From Pseudomonas baetica (lineage in GTDB: Bacteria; Pseudomonadota; Gammaproteobacteria; Pseudomonadales; Pseudomonadaceae): 64,000 bases of DNA. Positions 19,100 through 30,353 of the stretch are shown here, piece by piece. Position numbers and translations under genes: made by a program. Numbering within the stretch: position 1 is the stretch's first letter; each line of letters starts with the position of its first letter. The stretch lies in assembly GCF_019733355.1 (NCBI RefSeq), contig NZ_JAIHLQ010000013.1, positions 1 through 64,000 of the forward strand. The letters run 5' to 3'. The notes under the pieces are model-generated. The model had not been told where the DNA came from. It ran no database searches and saw only the letters and a list, made by a program, of their open reading frames with translations.

Positions 19100-19708
19100 T
19101 CACAGTGCGGTGAAATCGATTGCCTGATACACATCGGCGCCAATGCCGGCAAAACTCAACAAGGCTGGCAATTGCCCGGCAAAACCCTGGAAACCATGGT
19201 CGCCGCCGGCCTGAATGCGCAAGGCACAGGCTCGGTAATAGTGCTGGGCGAGGCGATAATCCAGTGTTTCGTCGCCGGTCTGCAACCACACCTGATACCG
19301 CTGCGCATCGTGGGGCGCCGGCACTTCCAGCTCGGCCAGGGCCGTCACATGGTCATGGGTCAATTCCCAGTTTTCATCGGTATACAGGTTTTTCTGCGTT
19401 CCCAGATAGCCGTCGAACATCCGATGCGGACTGACGGCCGGGTTGACCAGCAACGCTTTCAGGCCATGGCGCTCGGCCAGGTGAGTCGCATAGTAGCCGC
19501 CGAGTGAGCTTCCCACCAGCAGCGGCCGGCCCAGCTCGGCAATCGCTTGCTCCAACTGACCGATGGCTTGGCGCGGATGGTGATGCAGGGCCGGAACCCG
19601 CAGTTGCCCGCTCAAACCCAGCCGCTCCATCACCGCGACCAGCTCACAGGCCTTTTTCGAGGCCGGCGCGCTGTTGAAACCGTGGATATAGAGGATCGAA
19701 CCGGACAT
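19100..19708 (-). CDS. YqiA/YcfP-family alpha/beta-fold esterase
   Basis: 202 residues, short for an alpha/beta hydrolase but normal for the YqiA/YcfP family. The oxyanion region is ILYIHGFNSAPASKK at 5-19 and the nucleophile elbow is VGSSLGGYYATHLAE (Ser near 70); a C-terminal GGDHGFQGF carries the likely catalytic histidine. E. coli YqiA is an esterase for short acyl esters and lies beside cpdA and parE, the same neighbours as here. The ATG has AGGGAG about 5 nt upstream. The true substrate is unknown. Confidence 0.9.
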   Translation of the reverse strand: MSGSILYIHGFNSAPASKKACELVAVMERLGLSGQLRVPALHHHPRQAIGQLEQAIAELGRPLLVGSSLGGYYATHLAERHGLKALLVNPAVSPHRMFDGYLGTQKNLYTDENWELTHDHVTALAELEVPAPHDAQRYQVWLQTGDETLDYRLAQHYYRACALRIQAGGDHGFQGFAGQLPALLSFAGIGADVYQAIDFTAL

Positions 19709-19784
19709 TTGAGCTCCCTGAGTGTCGGCGAAAGATAGCGGAGTTTACAGGGAGTCGGGGGGATCGTGGGTGTTTGTAAGGATG

Positions 19785-19853
19785 CCTTCGCGAGCAAGCC
19801 CACTCCCACACAAGGAAAGCATTGCACTGTGAGAGCGGGCTTGCTCGCGAAGG
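19785..19853. repeat. REP doublet (REPIN-like)
   Basis: CCTTCGCGAGCAAGCCCACT and inverted AGCGGGCTTGCTCGCGAAGG, between the esterase start and the cpdA stop. The spacer carries the same GAAAGCATTGCA-like core as other copies in the window. Confidence 0.92.
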
Positions 19854-19866
19854 CGTCGGTGCGGCC

Positions 19867-20682
19867 TCAGTAACCGTTTGAACCGTAATCGACAGTGAAG
19901 GCGAAATCAGTGACCCGCTCGACGCCAGTCTCCAGCCGCCCGTCTGGCAACAACCGCAACCAGCGATACCCCGGCGCCTGATCCCCGACCTTGAAGTCTT
20001 TACTGCCCGGCTCGAACTGAATGCAGGTCGACGGCGAGGCCAGCAACCTTACGCCATTGCGCTCGCGATCAATCTCCTGATGCACATGCCCCCACAACAC
20101 GGCGCGGGCCTGTGGAAAACGATCCAGCACCTCGAAAAAAGCCTCGCGATTACGCAAACCGATCGGCTCCATCCACAGGCAGCCAATCGGCACCGGATGA
20201 TGATGGAAGCAAACCAGGTGATGGCGCTCCGGCGCTTCGCTCAACGAGCGGGCCAGCAGTTGCAATTGATCGTCCTGCAAATACCCCGGCACCGACCCCG
20301 GCACGGCGGAATCGAGCAAGGTCACGCGCCAGTTGCCGACATCGACCACCGACTCCAGCAGCGCACTCTGCACTGCCGCTTGCGCCATGATCTGCGGTTC
20401 GTCGTGATTGCCGGGAATCCAGCGCGCAGGGGCATTGATCTGCGCACTCATCTGGCGAAACTGCTGATACGACGCCAGTGTGCCGTCCTGCGAGATATCC
20501 CCGGTGGCCAGCACCAGATCGATCTGCGGTTGCTGCGCCAGCACCAACTCAATGACTTTTTGCAGGCTCTGACGCGTGTTCATGCCCAGCAGCGCACCGT
20601 CCGCTTCGGCGAACAGATGGCTGTCGGACAACTGCACCAGCAACGCCGGATCGGCGGTGGTCAACGTGGATACGCTCGGCAA
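19867..20682 (-). CDS. cpdA: 3',5'-cyclic-AMP phosphodiesterase CpdA
   Basis: 271 residues, a class III metallophosphoesterase that hydrolyses cAMP and so limits Vfr/CRP signalling. All metal-site motifs are present in order: LSDSHLF, ATGDISQDG, PGNHDE, CFHHHPV and LWGHVHQE. The start is TTG at 20682 (MPSVSTLTTADPALLVQLSD) with GGGAG 6 nt upstream; the frame runs to 20727 but those codons lack a site. It is the third gene of the minus-strand run NUDIX, DUF1249, cpdA, about 100 bp after the DUF1249 stop. Confidence 0.95.
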   Translation of the reverse strand: MPSVSTLTTADPALLVQLSDSHLFAEADGALLGMNTRQSLQKVIELVLAQQPQIDLVLATGDISQDGTLASYQQFRQMSAQINAPARWIPGNHDEPQIMAQAAVQSALLESVVDVGNWRVTLLDSAVPGSVPGYLQDDQLQLLARSLSEAPERHHLVCFHHHPVPIGCLWMEPIGLRNREAFFEVLDRFPQARAVLWGHVHQEIDRERNGVRLLASPSTCIQFEPGSKDFKVGDQAPGYRWLRLLPDGRLETGVERVTDFAFTVDYGSNGY

Positions 20683-20781
20683 GGCGTTCTCCCAAGGCAA
20701 AAGCACGGAATCGGTCAAGTGCCGCAATTATGCTGGGGGATCACTGAAAGAGGAAACCTGTGAACCGGACGCAGTTCACAA

Positions 20782-21234
20782 CTAGCGTACGACTTCGTAC
20801 TCATGCCCCAAGGCCAGGCAGTGACTCAACCACTCCCCCAGAAACAGATTGAGTTGAGCCTTTTCGTCTGGCTGATGCATCGCGGCGTTCGGGTAAGGAT
20901 AGATGCCGCGAAAGCGTCGTGCATGTTCAGCGCTGATGACCTCGGCCATGCGCGCGTCGTGATAGACCTGCACTTCCAGTTGCGGCACTGGCAGCCACGG
21001 CAGGCTGTGTTCCTGGCGCACCTGCAACGTGGTGGTGTAAGGACAGGTTTGCAGCACTTCAAGGGCCAGCACTCCGAGCATCTGCTCGCCCTGAGTCACG
21101 GCGATGCGTCGCGCCTCTGGGTCGTTACGCATGTCCGGCACCAGCCGCATCAGGCGCGCGTAGTTGGCCTCGCAGGCGGCTTGCAGCCCCACGAGGTCGA
21201 CTCGATAACGATCGCGCAGCTTGTTTACAACCAT
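20782..21234 (-). CDS. DUF1249 family protein
   Basis: 150 residues, soluble and without an assigned function. The segment RYRVDLVGLQAACEANYARLMRLVPDM at about 7-33 and the tyrosine-rich LEVLQTCPYTTTLQVRQ region are characteristic of this family (E. coli YqiB type), which always sits near the ADP-ribose pyrophosphatase and cpdA. The ATG at 21234 overlaps the NUDIX stop by 10 bp, so the two are co-translated. I chose this start over the longer frame to 21270, which runs further into the NUDIX gene. Confidence 0.88.
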   Translation of the reverse strand: MVVNKLRDRYRVDLVGLQAACEANYARLMRLVPDMRNDPEARRIAVTQGEQMLGVLALEVLQTCPYTTTLQVRQEHSLPWLPVPQLEVQVYHDARMAEVISAEHARRFRGIYPYPNAAMHQPDEKAQLNLFLGEWLSHCLALGHEYEVVR

Positions 21235-21842
21235 AACCCCCTCACTTCGGCGCGGTTCAGCGCCAGCCATTGCAGAGCGATAATGCTCGCCGCATTGGCA
21301 ATACGTCCGTCGCGCACAGCCTGCAAGGCATCTTCAAACGCCCAGACCGTGACGCGGATATCTTCAGCCTCTTCCTCCAGCCCATGCAGGCCGCCGACAC
21401 CTGCGGTTTCGCAACGCCCCAGATACAAATGCACGAACTCGTTGCTGCCGCCCGGCGACGGGAAATACTTGGTCATCGGCCACAGGGCCTTGATGTCCAG
21501 CCCAGCTTCCTCCTGCGCCTCACGGTGAGCAACTTCTTCCGGTTGCTCGTCCTTGTCGATCAGACCAGCGACCAGCTCAACCAACCAAGGGTTGCTGGCC
21601 TTGCCCATGGCGCCGACGCGAAATTGCTCGATCAGCACCACTTCGTCGCGCTGCGGATCGTAAGGCAGCATGCAGACCGCATCGTGCCGCACGAACACTT
21701 CACGATTGATCTCGCGGCTCATGCCACCCGCGAACAATTCATGGCGCAGATGCAAACAGTCGAGCTTGTAAAAGCCCTCGTAGCATTTTTCGCGCCGCAC
21801 GATATCGACGGCGGTCGGAATGGCGTTGGCAAAGTCAGTCAT
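21225..21842 (-). CDS. nudF: ADP-ribose pyrophosphatase (NUDIX hydrolase)
   Basis: 205 residues. Hydrolyses ADP-ribose to AMP and ribose 5-phosphate. The NUDIX box lies at about 105-127 (AGLIDKDEQPEEVAHREAQE, then EAG), with the REXXEE glutamates intact. The start ATG at 21842 (MTDFANAIPTAVDIVRREKC) has GAGG 6 nt upstream; the ATG at 21848 abuts that site and cannot use it. It leads the small operon with the DUF1249 gene and probably cpdA, as in E. coli (nudF-yqiB-cpdA). Confidence 0.93.
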   Translation of the reverse strand: MTDFANAIPTAVDIVRREKCYEGFYKLDCLHLRHELFAGGMSREINREVFVRHDAVCMLPYDPQRDEVVLIEQFRVGAMGKASNPWLVELVAGLIDKDEQPEEVAHREAQEEAGLDIKALWPMTKYFPSPGGSNEFVHLYLGRCETAGVGGLHGLEEEAEDIRVTVWAFEDALQAVRDGRIANAASIIALQWLALNRAEVRGLWL

Positions 21843-22070
21843 GGGCATCCTCTTTTCTGCAAATCCATTACGAGGTTCCTTTTTGTGACATGCAACCTCG
21901 ACTTCGCGCCATCCTAACGCGCCCGCACCGTTTGATGCAGCCCCTTTACCGTCAGCGGGATGGACGGTGGAGGCGAAACCCACTCTAATTAGCTTAGTGG
22001 CGAACTGACTGCTTCGGTGAGAGTCGAAGCGGATATCTTTTTGCCTTCCCCTGTTTCAGAAAGGACGCCC

Positions 22071-22817
22071 ATGTCGCTTTTCAAAATTGCCTCCGTGGCC
22101 GCCATCGCCCTGACCTTGGGCGCGTGCGCGAGCCTGTTCCAGCCCAACTACCGCACGCCCCTGGAAACCACCCGCGATGCGTCGGAACAGCTCAAGCCTG
22201 GGTGTTCCAACCCCGACTGCCCGCTGGTGAATATCGATACCGTACATTTCGCGGCAGAGCCTGCCCTGGACGGCATCATCGAAAAACGCCTGCTGCAAAT
22301 GACCCGCACCGAACAGAACGCATCGGTGGCGCCGACCCTGGCGGCTTACCGCGAGCAGTTCTTGAATACTGCCGGTCCACGCAACAGCAGCTATCTGCAG
22401 GCGAAAGTACGCGAGCAGCATGACGGCTTGGTGATCATCGAATTGTCGAGCTACCTCGACACCGGCGGCGCCCATGGCACACCGGGTCGCGGCTTCATCA
22501 ACTATTCGCGCCAGCAGCACAAAGTGCTGAACCTGTCGGACATGCTGATGCCGGGTCAGGAAGACGCGTTCTGGAAGGCTGCGCAGGTTGCGCACAACAG
22601 TTGGCTGATCAGCACCAAGCTCGATCAGGAAGCGGAATTCGTTTCTAGCTGGCCGTTCAAGAAAACCCCGAACGTGGCGCTGACCTACGGCGCGGTGATC
22701 CTCAAGTACGACGTGAGCACCCTCGCGCCTTACGCGCTGGGTCACGTCGAACTGAAGATCCCTTATCCGCGCCTGAACGGCATTCTCAAGCCTGAGCTGT
22801 TCCCCGGCCGTAACTGA
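22071..22817 (+). CDS. RsiV/DUF3298-type lipoprotein
   Basis: 248 residues. The N-terminus MSLFKIASVAAIALTLGAC is a lipoprotein signal with lipobox LGAC. The body fits DUF3298-like domains (LDTGGAHGTPGRGFINYS near 133-150, then LSDMLMPGQEDAFW), a fold found in RsiV-type anti-sigma factors and in lipoproteins of unknown role. The ATG has AAAGGA 8 nt upstream. Its 3' end overlaps the converging transporter gene by 32 bp. The gene corresponds in place to PA4972. Function unknown. Confidence 0.82.
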   Translation: MSLFKIASVAAIALTLGACASLFQPNYRTPLETTRDASEQLKPGCSNPDCPLVNIDTVHFAAEPALDGIIEKRLLQMTRTEQNASVAPTLAAYREQFLNTAGPRNSSYLQAKVREQHDGLVIIELSSYLDTGGAHGTPGRGFINYSRQQHKVLNLSDMLMPGQEDAFWKAAQVAHNSWLISTKLDQEAEFVSSWPFKKTPNVALTYGAVILKYDVSTLAPYALGHVELKIPYPRLNGILKPELFPGRN

Positions 22818-24078
22818 AAGCCCGAACGAGCACGAGTTGCAGCAACCCTGCCAGCACCAGCGCTGGCAGAGTTGCGCCGACATCCGGATACAGATTCGCC
22901 AACAAGTGATAGGTGCTCACGCCACCGAGCCAGGCCAACAGCGCCGGCCAGCGCAATGCGGCTGACGCGACCTGAGTGCTGCGCTTGCGCAAGATGAAGT
23001 GATCCACCAGCACCACGCCGAACAGCGGCGCAAACACCGAGCCGATCAGCAGCAGGAAATTCTGGTATTGCGCCAATGGCGCCAGCAGTGCGATCAGCGT
23101 GCAGATCGCGCCGATGGCCAAGGCCAGATGCTCGACTTTCAAGCGCAACAGAATCCCGCTGGACACCGCGGCCGAGTGAATGTCGGCGAACGCGTTTTCC
23201 GACTCGTCCAGCAAAATCAGCAACAGCGGAATCCCCAGACCGGCGCCAGCCAAGGCCAGCAACAGCGCGTTGACTTCACCACTCGGCGCAAACGCCAATG
23301 TGTAAGCGACGCCCAGGCTCATCAGCCAGAAATTGCCGATGAAGAAACCGATGGCGGTGCCGCCGAAGACGCTCTTCGCCCGTTTACCGAAACGCGAGTA
23401 GTCGGCAATCAGCGGCAACCACGACAGCGGCATCGCGATGGCAATGTCCAAGCCCACGGCGAACGGCATCGAACCATCGCCGGCACGCGCCCAGAGAGCA
23501 GCCAGATCAGCCTTGGCGAACAGGTTCCAGGTCAGCCAGAGGCACGCGGCCAACAGCAGCCAAATGCCCCATTTACGCAGGATCTTGCGCACGAACGTCA
23601 GCGGCCCGCTGACGGCGAGCAATGTCGCCAGAGCGCCGAAAACCAGCGTCCACAACACCGGGTTCGAAACCAGCGAACCTTCGCTGAACGCACGGGTGCC
23701 AAGCAGGCTGGCGGCGTCGCGCATGACGATGATTTCGAACGAGCCCCAACCGATCAGTTGCAGCAAATTGAGCAGCGCCGGCAGGCTGGCGCCTTTGCTG
23801 CCCAGGCTAAGTTTCAGCGCGGCCATCGACGACAGGCCAGTGTCGCTGCCGATCACGCCGACAGCGGCGAGCAACAGCACACCGACCAGCGTGCCGAGGA
23901 AAATGGCCAGTAGCGAACCGGACAGGCCCAGACCCGGCGCGAGCAATGCGCCGGTCTGCAAAACCATCAGGCCGATGCCTAAGGAAAACCACAGGGAAAA
24001 CAGATCACGACCGCCGAACACACGCTTGTCGGCGGGCACGGCGAGGTCGGGGGAGTAAGTGCTGGGTTGAATGCTCAA
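22786..24078 (-). CDS. cytX: NCS1-family permease, probable CytX (thiamine precursor uptake)
   Basis: 430 residues and about 11-12 hydrophobic helices. The FGGRDLFSLWFSLGIGLMVL opening is typical of the nucleobase:cation symporter-1 family. The gene lies on the same strand and just downstream of thiC, and CytX-type NCS1 proteins are linked to TPP riboswitches and thought to import hydroxymethylpyrimidine; the name rests on this context and similarity, not on a tested substrate. Cytosine (CodB) is the main alternative. The start is a TTG at 24078 (MSIQPSTYSPDLAVPADKR); the frame continues to 24204 through a REP element, which cannot be coding. It ends by overlapping the lipoprotein gene. Confidence 0.8.
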   Translation of the reverse strand: MSIQPSTYSPDLAVPADKRVFGGRDLFSLWFSLGIGLMVLQTGALLAPGLGLSGSLLAIFLGTLVGVLLLAAVGVIGSDTGLSSMAALKLSLGSKGASLPALLNLLQLIGWGSFEIIVMRDAASLLGTRAFSEGSLVSNPVLWTLVFGALATLLAVSGPLTFVRKILRKWGIWLLLAACLWLTWNLFAKADLAALWARAGDGSMPFAVGLDIAIAMPLSWLPLIADYSRFGKRAKSVFGGTAIGFFIGNFWLMSLGVAYTLAFAPSGEVNALLLALAGAGLGIPLLLILLDESENAFADIHSAAVSSGILLRLKVEHLALAIGAICTLIALLAPLAQYQNFLLLIGSVFAPLFGVVLVDHFILRKRSTQVASAALRWPALLAWLGGVSTYHLLANLYPDVGATLPALVLAGLLQLVLVRAFSYGRGTAQA

Positions 24079-24118
24079 GGGGGTTATCTCAGAGGGACAT
24101 TTGTTGTTGTGTTGACCG

Positions 24119-24186
24119 CATTCGCGAGCAGGCTCGCTCCCACAGGAGAATGCATTCCAATGTGGGAGCGAGCCTGCTCGCGAAGG
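24119..24186. repeat. REP doublet between thiC and cytX
   Basis: CATTCGCGAGCAGGCTCGCT and an inverted AGCGAGCCTGCTCGCGAAGG around a GAATGCATTCCAA core. A GC-variant of the family seen elsewhere in the window (GAGCAGGCTC instead of GAGCAAGCCC). Confidence 0.92.
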
Positions 24187-24218
24187 GGCCCTTGCAGGCC
24201 CCACCTTCTCAGGTCAGA

Positions 24219-26352
<2,134 letters not shown>

Positions 26353-26564
26353 AAGAACCCGGCCAGTCTAGACACAAGCGGCAAAGAACGCCAACACCGC
26401 GGCAAACACCATGATGAATGGCGCAATTGCCGGTGCTTGCAGGATTGTTGCAGCCCCAATGCCCAACTACACTCGCTACGCCATGCTGCGCCTTGACGCT
26501 GCATGGGCCGCGCCTTACCTTTGGCGCCCGGATTATTTCCATAATATTTGCTAGGGATCGCCTC

Positions 26565-27998
26565 ATGCTGCGCAAACTTTCACTGGCTCTTGCCGTGTCT
26601 TGTGCGTCCAACGCAATGGCCTGGGCAGCAGAAGCGCCCTTGTCGACCAAAACCGATCTGGTCAGCGTCTATCAGGAAGCGGTCGACAACAATGCCGACC
26701 TCGCCGCCGCTCGCGCCCAGTACGGTGCACAGAAAGAAGTCGTACCGCAGGCCCGCGCCGGGCTGCTGCCGAACCTGTCCGGTGGGGCAGAAGTCGCCAA
26801 CGTGCGCACCTCGATCGACCAGCCTTCGGCCACCGCCAGCCGCAGTGCCCATTCCTATCAGGCGACCCTGGCCCAGCCATTGTTCCGCGCTGATCGCTGG
26901 TTCCAGTACCAGGCCGCCAAAGACGTCAACGAACAGGCGGCGCTGCAACTGTCTGCCACTGAGCAAAACCTGATCCTTCAATCGGCCGAAAGCTACTTCA
27001 ACGTGCTGCGCAGCCAGGACAACCTGGCCTCGACCAAAGCGGAAGAAGCGGCGTTCAAGCGCCAACTCGACCAGTCCAACGAGCGCTTCGATGTTGGCCT
27101 GTCGGACAAGACGGACGTGCTGCAATCGCAGGCCAGCTACGACACCGCACGGGCCAACCGGATCGTCGCCCAGCGTCAGGTCGATGATGCATTCGAAGCG
27201 CTGATCACCCTGACCAACCGTCAGTACAACTCGATTCAGGGCATCGTCCACACGCTGCCGATCCTGCCGCCAGCGCCAAACGACGCCAAGGCCTGGGTCG
27301 ACACGGCAGCGAAACAGAACCTTAATCTGCTGGCCAGCAACTACGCCGTCAGCTCCGCCGAACAGACCCTGAAGCAACGCAAGGCCGGTCACTTGCCGAC
27401 CCTCGACGCCGTGGCCAAATACGAAAAAGGTGACAACGACGCCCTCGGGTTCTCCAATCCGAACGCCTTCGGCACGCAGTACCGTGGCAACGTCGAACAG
27501 AGCACGCTGGGGCTGCAACTGAACATCCCGATCTACAGCGGCGGGCTGACCAGCTCGCAAGTGCGCCAGTCTTACGAGCAACTGAATCAGAGCGAACAGC
27601 AGCGCGAATCCCTGCGCCGGCAAGTCGTCGAGAACACTCGCAACCTGCACCGTGCGGTGAACACCGATGTCGAGCAGGTACAGGCGCGCCGCCAGTCGAT
27701 CATCTCCAACCAGAGCGCGGTGGAAGCCACGGAAATCGGCTATCAGGTGGGTACACGCAATATCGTCGATGTGCTCGATGCCCAGCGTCAGCTGTACACC
27801 TCGGTGCGCAACTACAACAACACCCGCTACGACTACATCCTCGACAACCTGCGCTTGAAGCAGGCAGCAGGCACGTTGAACCCGGGTGACTTGCAGGATC
27901 TGACGCGCTATCTGAAAGCCGACTACAACCCGGACAAGGACTTCTTGCCGCCGGATCTGGCCAAGGCTGCTGAGGCGCAGCTCAAGGCGCGGCCTTAA
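26565..27998 (+). CDS. tolC: TolC family outer-membrane channel
   Basis: 477 residues. Trimeric outer-membrane exit duct for type I secretion and efflux. A signal peptide (MLRKLSLALAVSCASNAMAWA) is cut near residue 21. The two internally repeated OEP domains are clear: LVSVYQEAVDNNADLAAARA at about 31-50 and again LNLLASNYAVSSAEQTLKQR near 260-279, with GTRNIVDVLDAQRQLYTS near 395-412. The start ATG at 26565 has AGGG 8 nt upstream; the frame extends to 26418 but those residues are not a signal. It corresponds to PA4974 and is followed by a strong terminator. Confidence 0.95.
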   Translation: MLRKLSLALAVSCASNAMAWAAEAPLSTKTDLVSVYQEAVDNNADLAAARAQYGAQKEVVPQARAGLLPNLSGGAEVANVRTSIDQPSATASRSAHSYQATLAQPLFRADRWFQYQAAKDVNEQAALQLSATEQNLILQSAESYFNVLRSQDNLASTKAEEAAFKRQLDQSNERFDVGLSDKTDVLQSQASYDTARANRIVAQRQVDDAFEALITLTNRQYNSIQGIVHTLPILPPAPNDAKAWVDTAAKQNLNLLASNYAVSSAEQTLKQRKAGHLPTLDAVAKYEKGDNDALGFSNPNAFGTQYRGNVEQSTLGLQLNIPIYSGGLTSSQVRQSYEQLNQSEQQRESLRRQVVENTRNLHRAVNTDVEQVQARRQSIISNQSAVEATEIGYQVGTRNIVDVLDAQRQLYTSVRNYNNTRYDYILDNLRLKQAAGTLNPGDLQDLTRYLKADYNPDKDFLPPDLAKAAEAQLKARP

Positions 27999-28004
27999 AA
28001 AACA

Positions 28005-28056
28005 AAAGATCACAGCCTGCGACGTGAGCTGTCGCAGGCGGCGATCTTTTTTTGTG
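28005..28056 (+). terminator. Rho-independent terminator after tolC
   Basis: AAAAGATC and GATCTTTT flank an inner CCTGCGAC/GTCGCAGG stem, followed by a run of T. It lies in the 63-bp gap between convergent tolC and waaA, so it may serve both. Confidence 0.88.
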
Positions 28057-28061
28057 TAGGG

Positions 28062-29336
28062 TTACTTGATCAAGCGCCCCAACCCATCCAACAAACGCTG
28101 CAACGCCCCCTGATTGCGGCGCATCACATTCAGCCCCGCCTCAGCCATGCGCTGCGCATCGCGCGGCAGTTCGAACAAGCGCCGCACTTCCACTGCCAGC
28201 CCTTCGGCATCATCCACCTCAACCAACGCGCCGGCTTCACGCATCTGCGCGGCGATGTCGAGGAAGTTGAACAGGTGCGGGCCGCTGATTACAGGTTTCG
28301 CCAATGCGGCCGGTTCCAGCAGGTTGTGCCCACCGTTCGGCACCAGGCTGCCGCCGACAAATGCGCTGTCGGCCAAGGCATAGAGAAACAGCAACTCGCC
28401 CATGGTGTCGCCGAGCAGCACCGATGTTTCAGCCGCGACGTTAGCGTCGGTGGAGCGGCGCACCGTGGCGAAGCCTTCGCGCTGGCACAGTTCAAGCACC
28501 GAGTTGAAACGCTCCGGATGACGCGGCACCAGAATCAACAGTGCATTCGGATAGCTGGCCAGTAACTGACGATGGGCGTTGAGCACCACTTCGTCTTCGC
28601 CTTCGTGAGTGCTGGCGGCGATCCACACCGGACGTTCCAGCGCTTGCCACTGGCCGCGCAATTCGGCAGCGCGCTGCAGCAGTTGCGGGTCGATGGTCAG
28701 GTCGAACTTGATCGACCCCGTCACTTCGACCGTTTCAGGACGCGCGCCCAGATCACGGAAGCGCTGGGCTTCCGCTTCGGTCTGCACGGCAAAAAAACTC
28801 ATCTCGGCGAGCATTGGCGCGGTCAGCTTGCTGAAGCGGCCATAACCCCGGGCCGAACGTTCAGACAATCGCCCATTGGCCAACGCCACTGGAATGCCGC
28901 GTTTGGCGCACTGATGAATGTGGTTGGGCCAGAGCTCGGTTTCCATGATCACCGCCAGCTTCGGCTGCGCACGCTCCAGAAAACGCGCTGCGGCACACGG
29001 CAAGTCATACGGCAGGTAGCAATGCTGGATGCGCGGTTCGTTGGCGAACAGGGCCTGAATTCGCTCCGAGCCGGTCGGCGTCATGCAGGTCACGGTCATC
29101 GGCAACTGTGGATAACGTTGCAGCAAGGCGCGAATCATCGGCGCCGCCGCAATGCTTTCGCCCACCGACACCGCATGCACCCAGATGCCACCGGGTTGCA
29201 ACGCCGGCATGCCATAGGAGAAACGTTCGCCAATCCGTTTGGCATACGCCGGTGCTTTTCGCGCCCGCAGCCATAGCCGAATCGCCACCAATGGCAGCCC
29301 CAGGTAAAACAGCGCGGTGTAGAGAGTTCTATTCAT
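28062..29336 (-). CDS. waaA: 3-deoxy-D-manno-octulosonic acid (Kdo) transferase WaaA
   Basis: 424 residues, the usual length. Adds Kdo residues to lipid IVA at the inner membrane, the first step of LPS core assembly. N-terminal hydrophobic anchor MNRTLYTALFYLGLPLVAIR, then the family motif VHAVSVGESIAAAPMIRAL near 50-68, SIKFDL near 206-211 and the C-terminal PNGGHNLLEPAALAKPVI near 311-328. It starts at ATG 29336; the open frame to 29600 runs antisense to the next gene's end and is not coding. It lies away from the main LPS block in this window. Confidence 0.95.
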   Translation of the reverse strand: MNRTLYTALFYLGLPLVAIRLWLRARKAPAYAKRIGERFSYGMPALQPGGIWVHAVSVGESIAAAPMIRALLQRYPQLPMTVTCMTPTGSERIQALFANEPRIQHCYLPYDLPCAAARFLERAQPKLAVIMETELWPNHIHQCAKRGIPVALANGRLSERSARGYGRFSKLTAPMLAEMSFFAVQTEAEAQRFRDLGARPETVEVTGSIKFDLTIDPQLLQRAAELRGQWQALERPVWIAASTHEGEDEVVLNAHRQLLASYPNALLILVPRHPERFNSVLELCQREGFATVRRSTDANVAAETSVLLGDTMGELLFLYALADSAFVGGSLVPNGGHNLLEPAALAKPVISGPHLFNFLDIAAQMREAGALVEVDDAEGLAVEVRRLFELPRDAQRMAEAGLNVMRRNQGALQRLLDGLGRLIK

Positions 29337-29347
29337 GGCGGCGGAGT

Positions 29348-30244
29348 TTATCGGCTTTTGTCGTCGATGGCCCGCAAGTGCACGGCAAAACGCTCTGCCA
29401 GCCAGCGCGCGGCCGGGCCAAGCGGCTCGTCGCGGCGCCAGACCAACTCGACCACCAGCGCCGGCGGCGTCCATTCGCTGTCGAGCTCGACCATCAAGCC
29501 CTGATAGGCCGAATACTGCACGACATGCCGTGGCAACCACGCCCAGCCCAGGTCGCGCACCAGCCACTCGGCCATTACATAGAAGCTGTCGGCGCGCCAC
29601 ACCTGCGGGCTGGCCGGATCGTTGCCGGGGTAAACACTGTTTTGCGTCGACATCAACAGTTGCCGATGTTGCGCCATTTGCTGGCAGGTGACGTAGGACT
29701 GCGCCGCCAAGGGATGATTGATTCCGCAGACGGTGACCATCTCCACGCGCCCCAGTACCCGACGTTCCAGTGCCTCGGGGATTTCATCGTGATAGAACAG
29801 CAACCCGAGATCGGCGCGGTGCTCCACCAGTTTGCGCGCCACTTCGCCTTGGGCGGCGCTGGTCAGTTGCACTTCCAGGCTGGGGAAATGCTCGGCCAAC
29901 GCGCCGAAACTCTCCACCAGCGCCTGGTACGGCATCGCCTCATCCTGAGCCACGCGTAATTGCGCCTCCTGGCCGCGCATCATCGCCATGGCCCGACCAT
30001 TAAGGCGCTCGCATTGCCGCAACACTTCCCGCGCCTCTTCAAGCAGCGCCTCACCCGCTTCGGTGAGGCTGGGTTGACGCCCGCTGCTACGCTGGAACAG
30101 GCTGACCCCCAAGTCGTCCTCCAGCATCGCAATCGCGCTGCTGATGGCTGACTGCGCCTTGCGTTGCCGCCGCGCTACGGCGGAGAACGAGCGCTGCTCA
30201 GCGACGTCGACAAACACCCGCAACTGATCGAGATTCCACTGCAT
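29348..30244 (-). CDS. LysR family transcriptional regulator
   Basis: 298 residues, the normal LysR length. Residues 1-60 form the winged helix-turn-helix DNA-binding domain (QLRVFVDVAEQRSFSAVARR, then QSAISSAIAMLEDDLGVSLF), and about 90-290 the periplasmic-binding-like effector domain. It is transcribed divergently from the SMR exporter gene with a 109-bp gap that contains an 8-bp inverted repeat with the T-N11-A pattern, so it probably controls itself and that gene. The effector is unknown. Corresponds in position to PA4989. Confidence 0.93.
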   Translation of the reverse strand: MQWNLDQLRVFVDVAEQRSFSAVARRQRKAQSAISSAIAMLEDDLGVSLFQRSSGRQPSLTEAGEALLEEAREVLRQCERLNGRAMAMMRGQEAQLRVAQDEAMPYQALVESFGALAEHFPSLEVQLTSAAQGEVARKLVEHRADLGLLFYHDEIPEALERRVLGRVEMVTVCGINHPLAAQSYVTCQQMAQHRQLLMSTQNSVYPGNDPASPQVWRADSFYVMAEWLVRDLGWAWLPRHVVQYSAYQGLMVELDSEWTPPALVVELVWRRDEPLGPAARWLAERFAVHLRAIDDKSR

Positions 30245-30256
30245 GCTGATCCACCA

Positions 30257-30279
30257 ACCTATCTCTAGAACAGATAGGT
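30257..30279. promoter_or_regulatory. Candidate LysR operator between divergent genes
   Basis: ACCTATCT and AGATAGGT form a perfect 8-bp inverted repeat around CTAGAAC. The palindrome contains the T-N11-A arrangement (T at 30260, A at 30272) expected of LysR sites. It is 13 nt upstream of the LysR start and about 75 nt from the SMR start. Confidence 0.65.
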
Positions 30280-30353
30280 AATGACTTTACCCCATCTGAG
30301 GAGTCACTAGAATGCCGCCTCAGCAAGCAACATTTTCCATGAGGATTTGAACC

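Noticed and set aside
24079..24204. Upstream extension of cytX to 24204
   Set aside because: The extra codons read through a REP doublet; the TTG at 24078 gives the normal protein.
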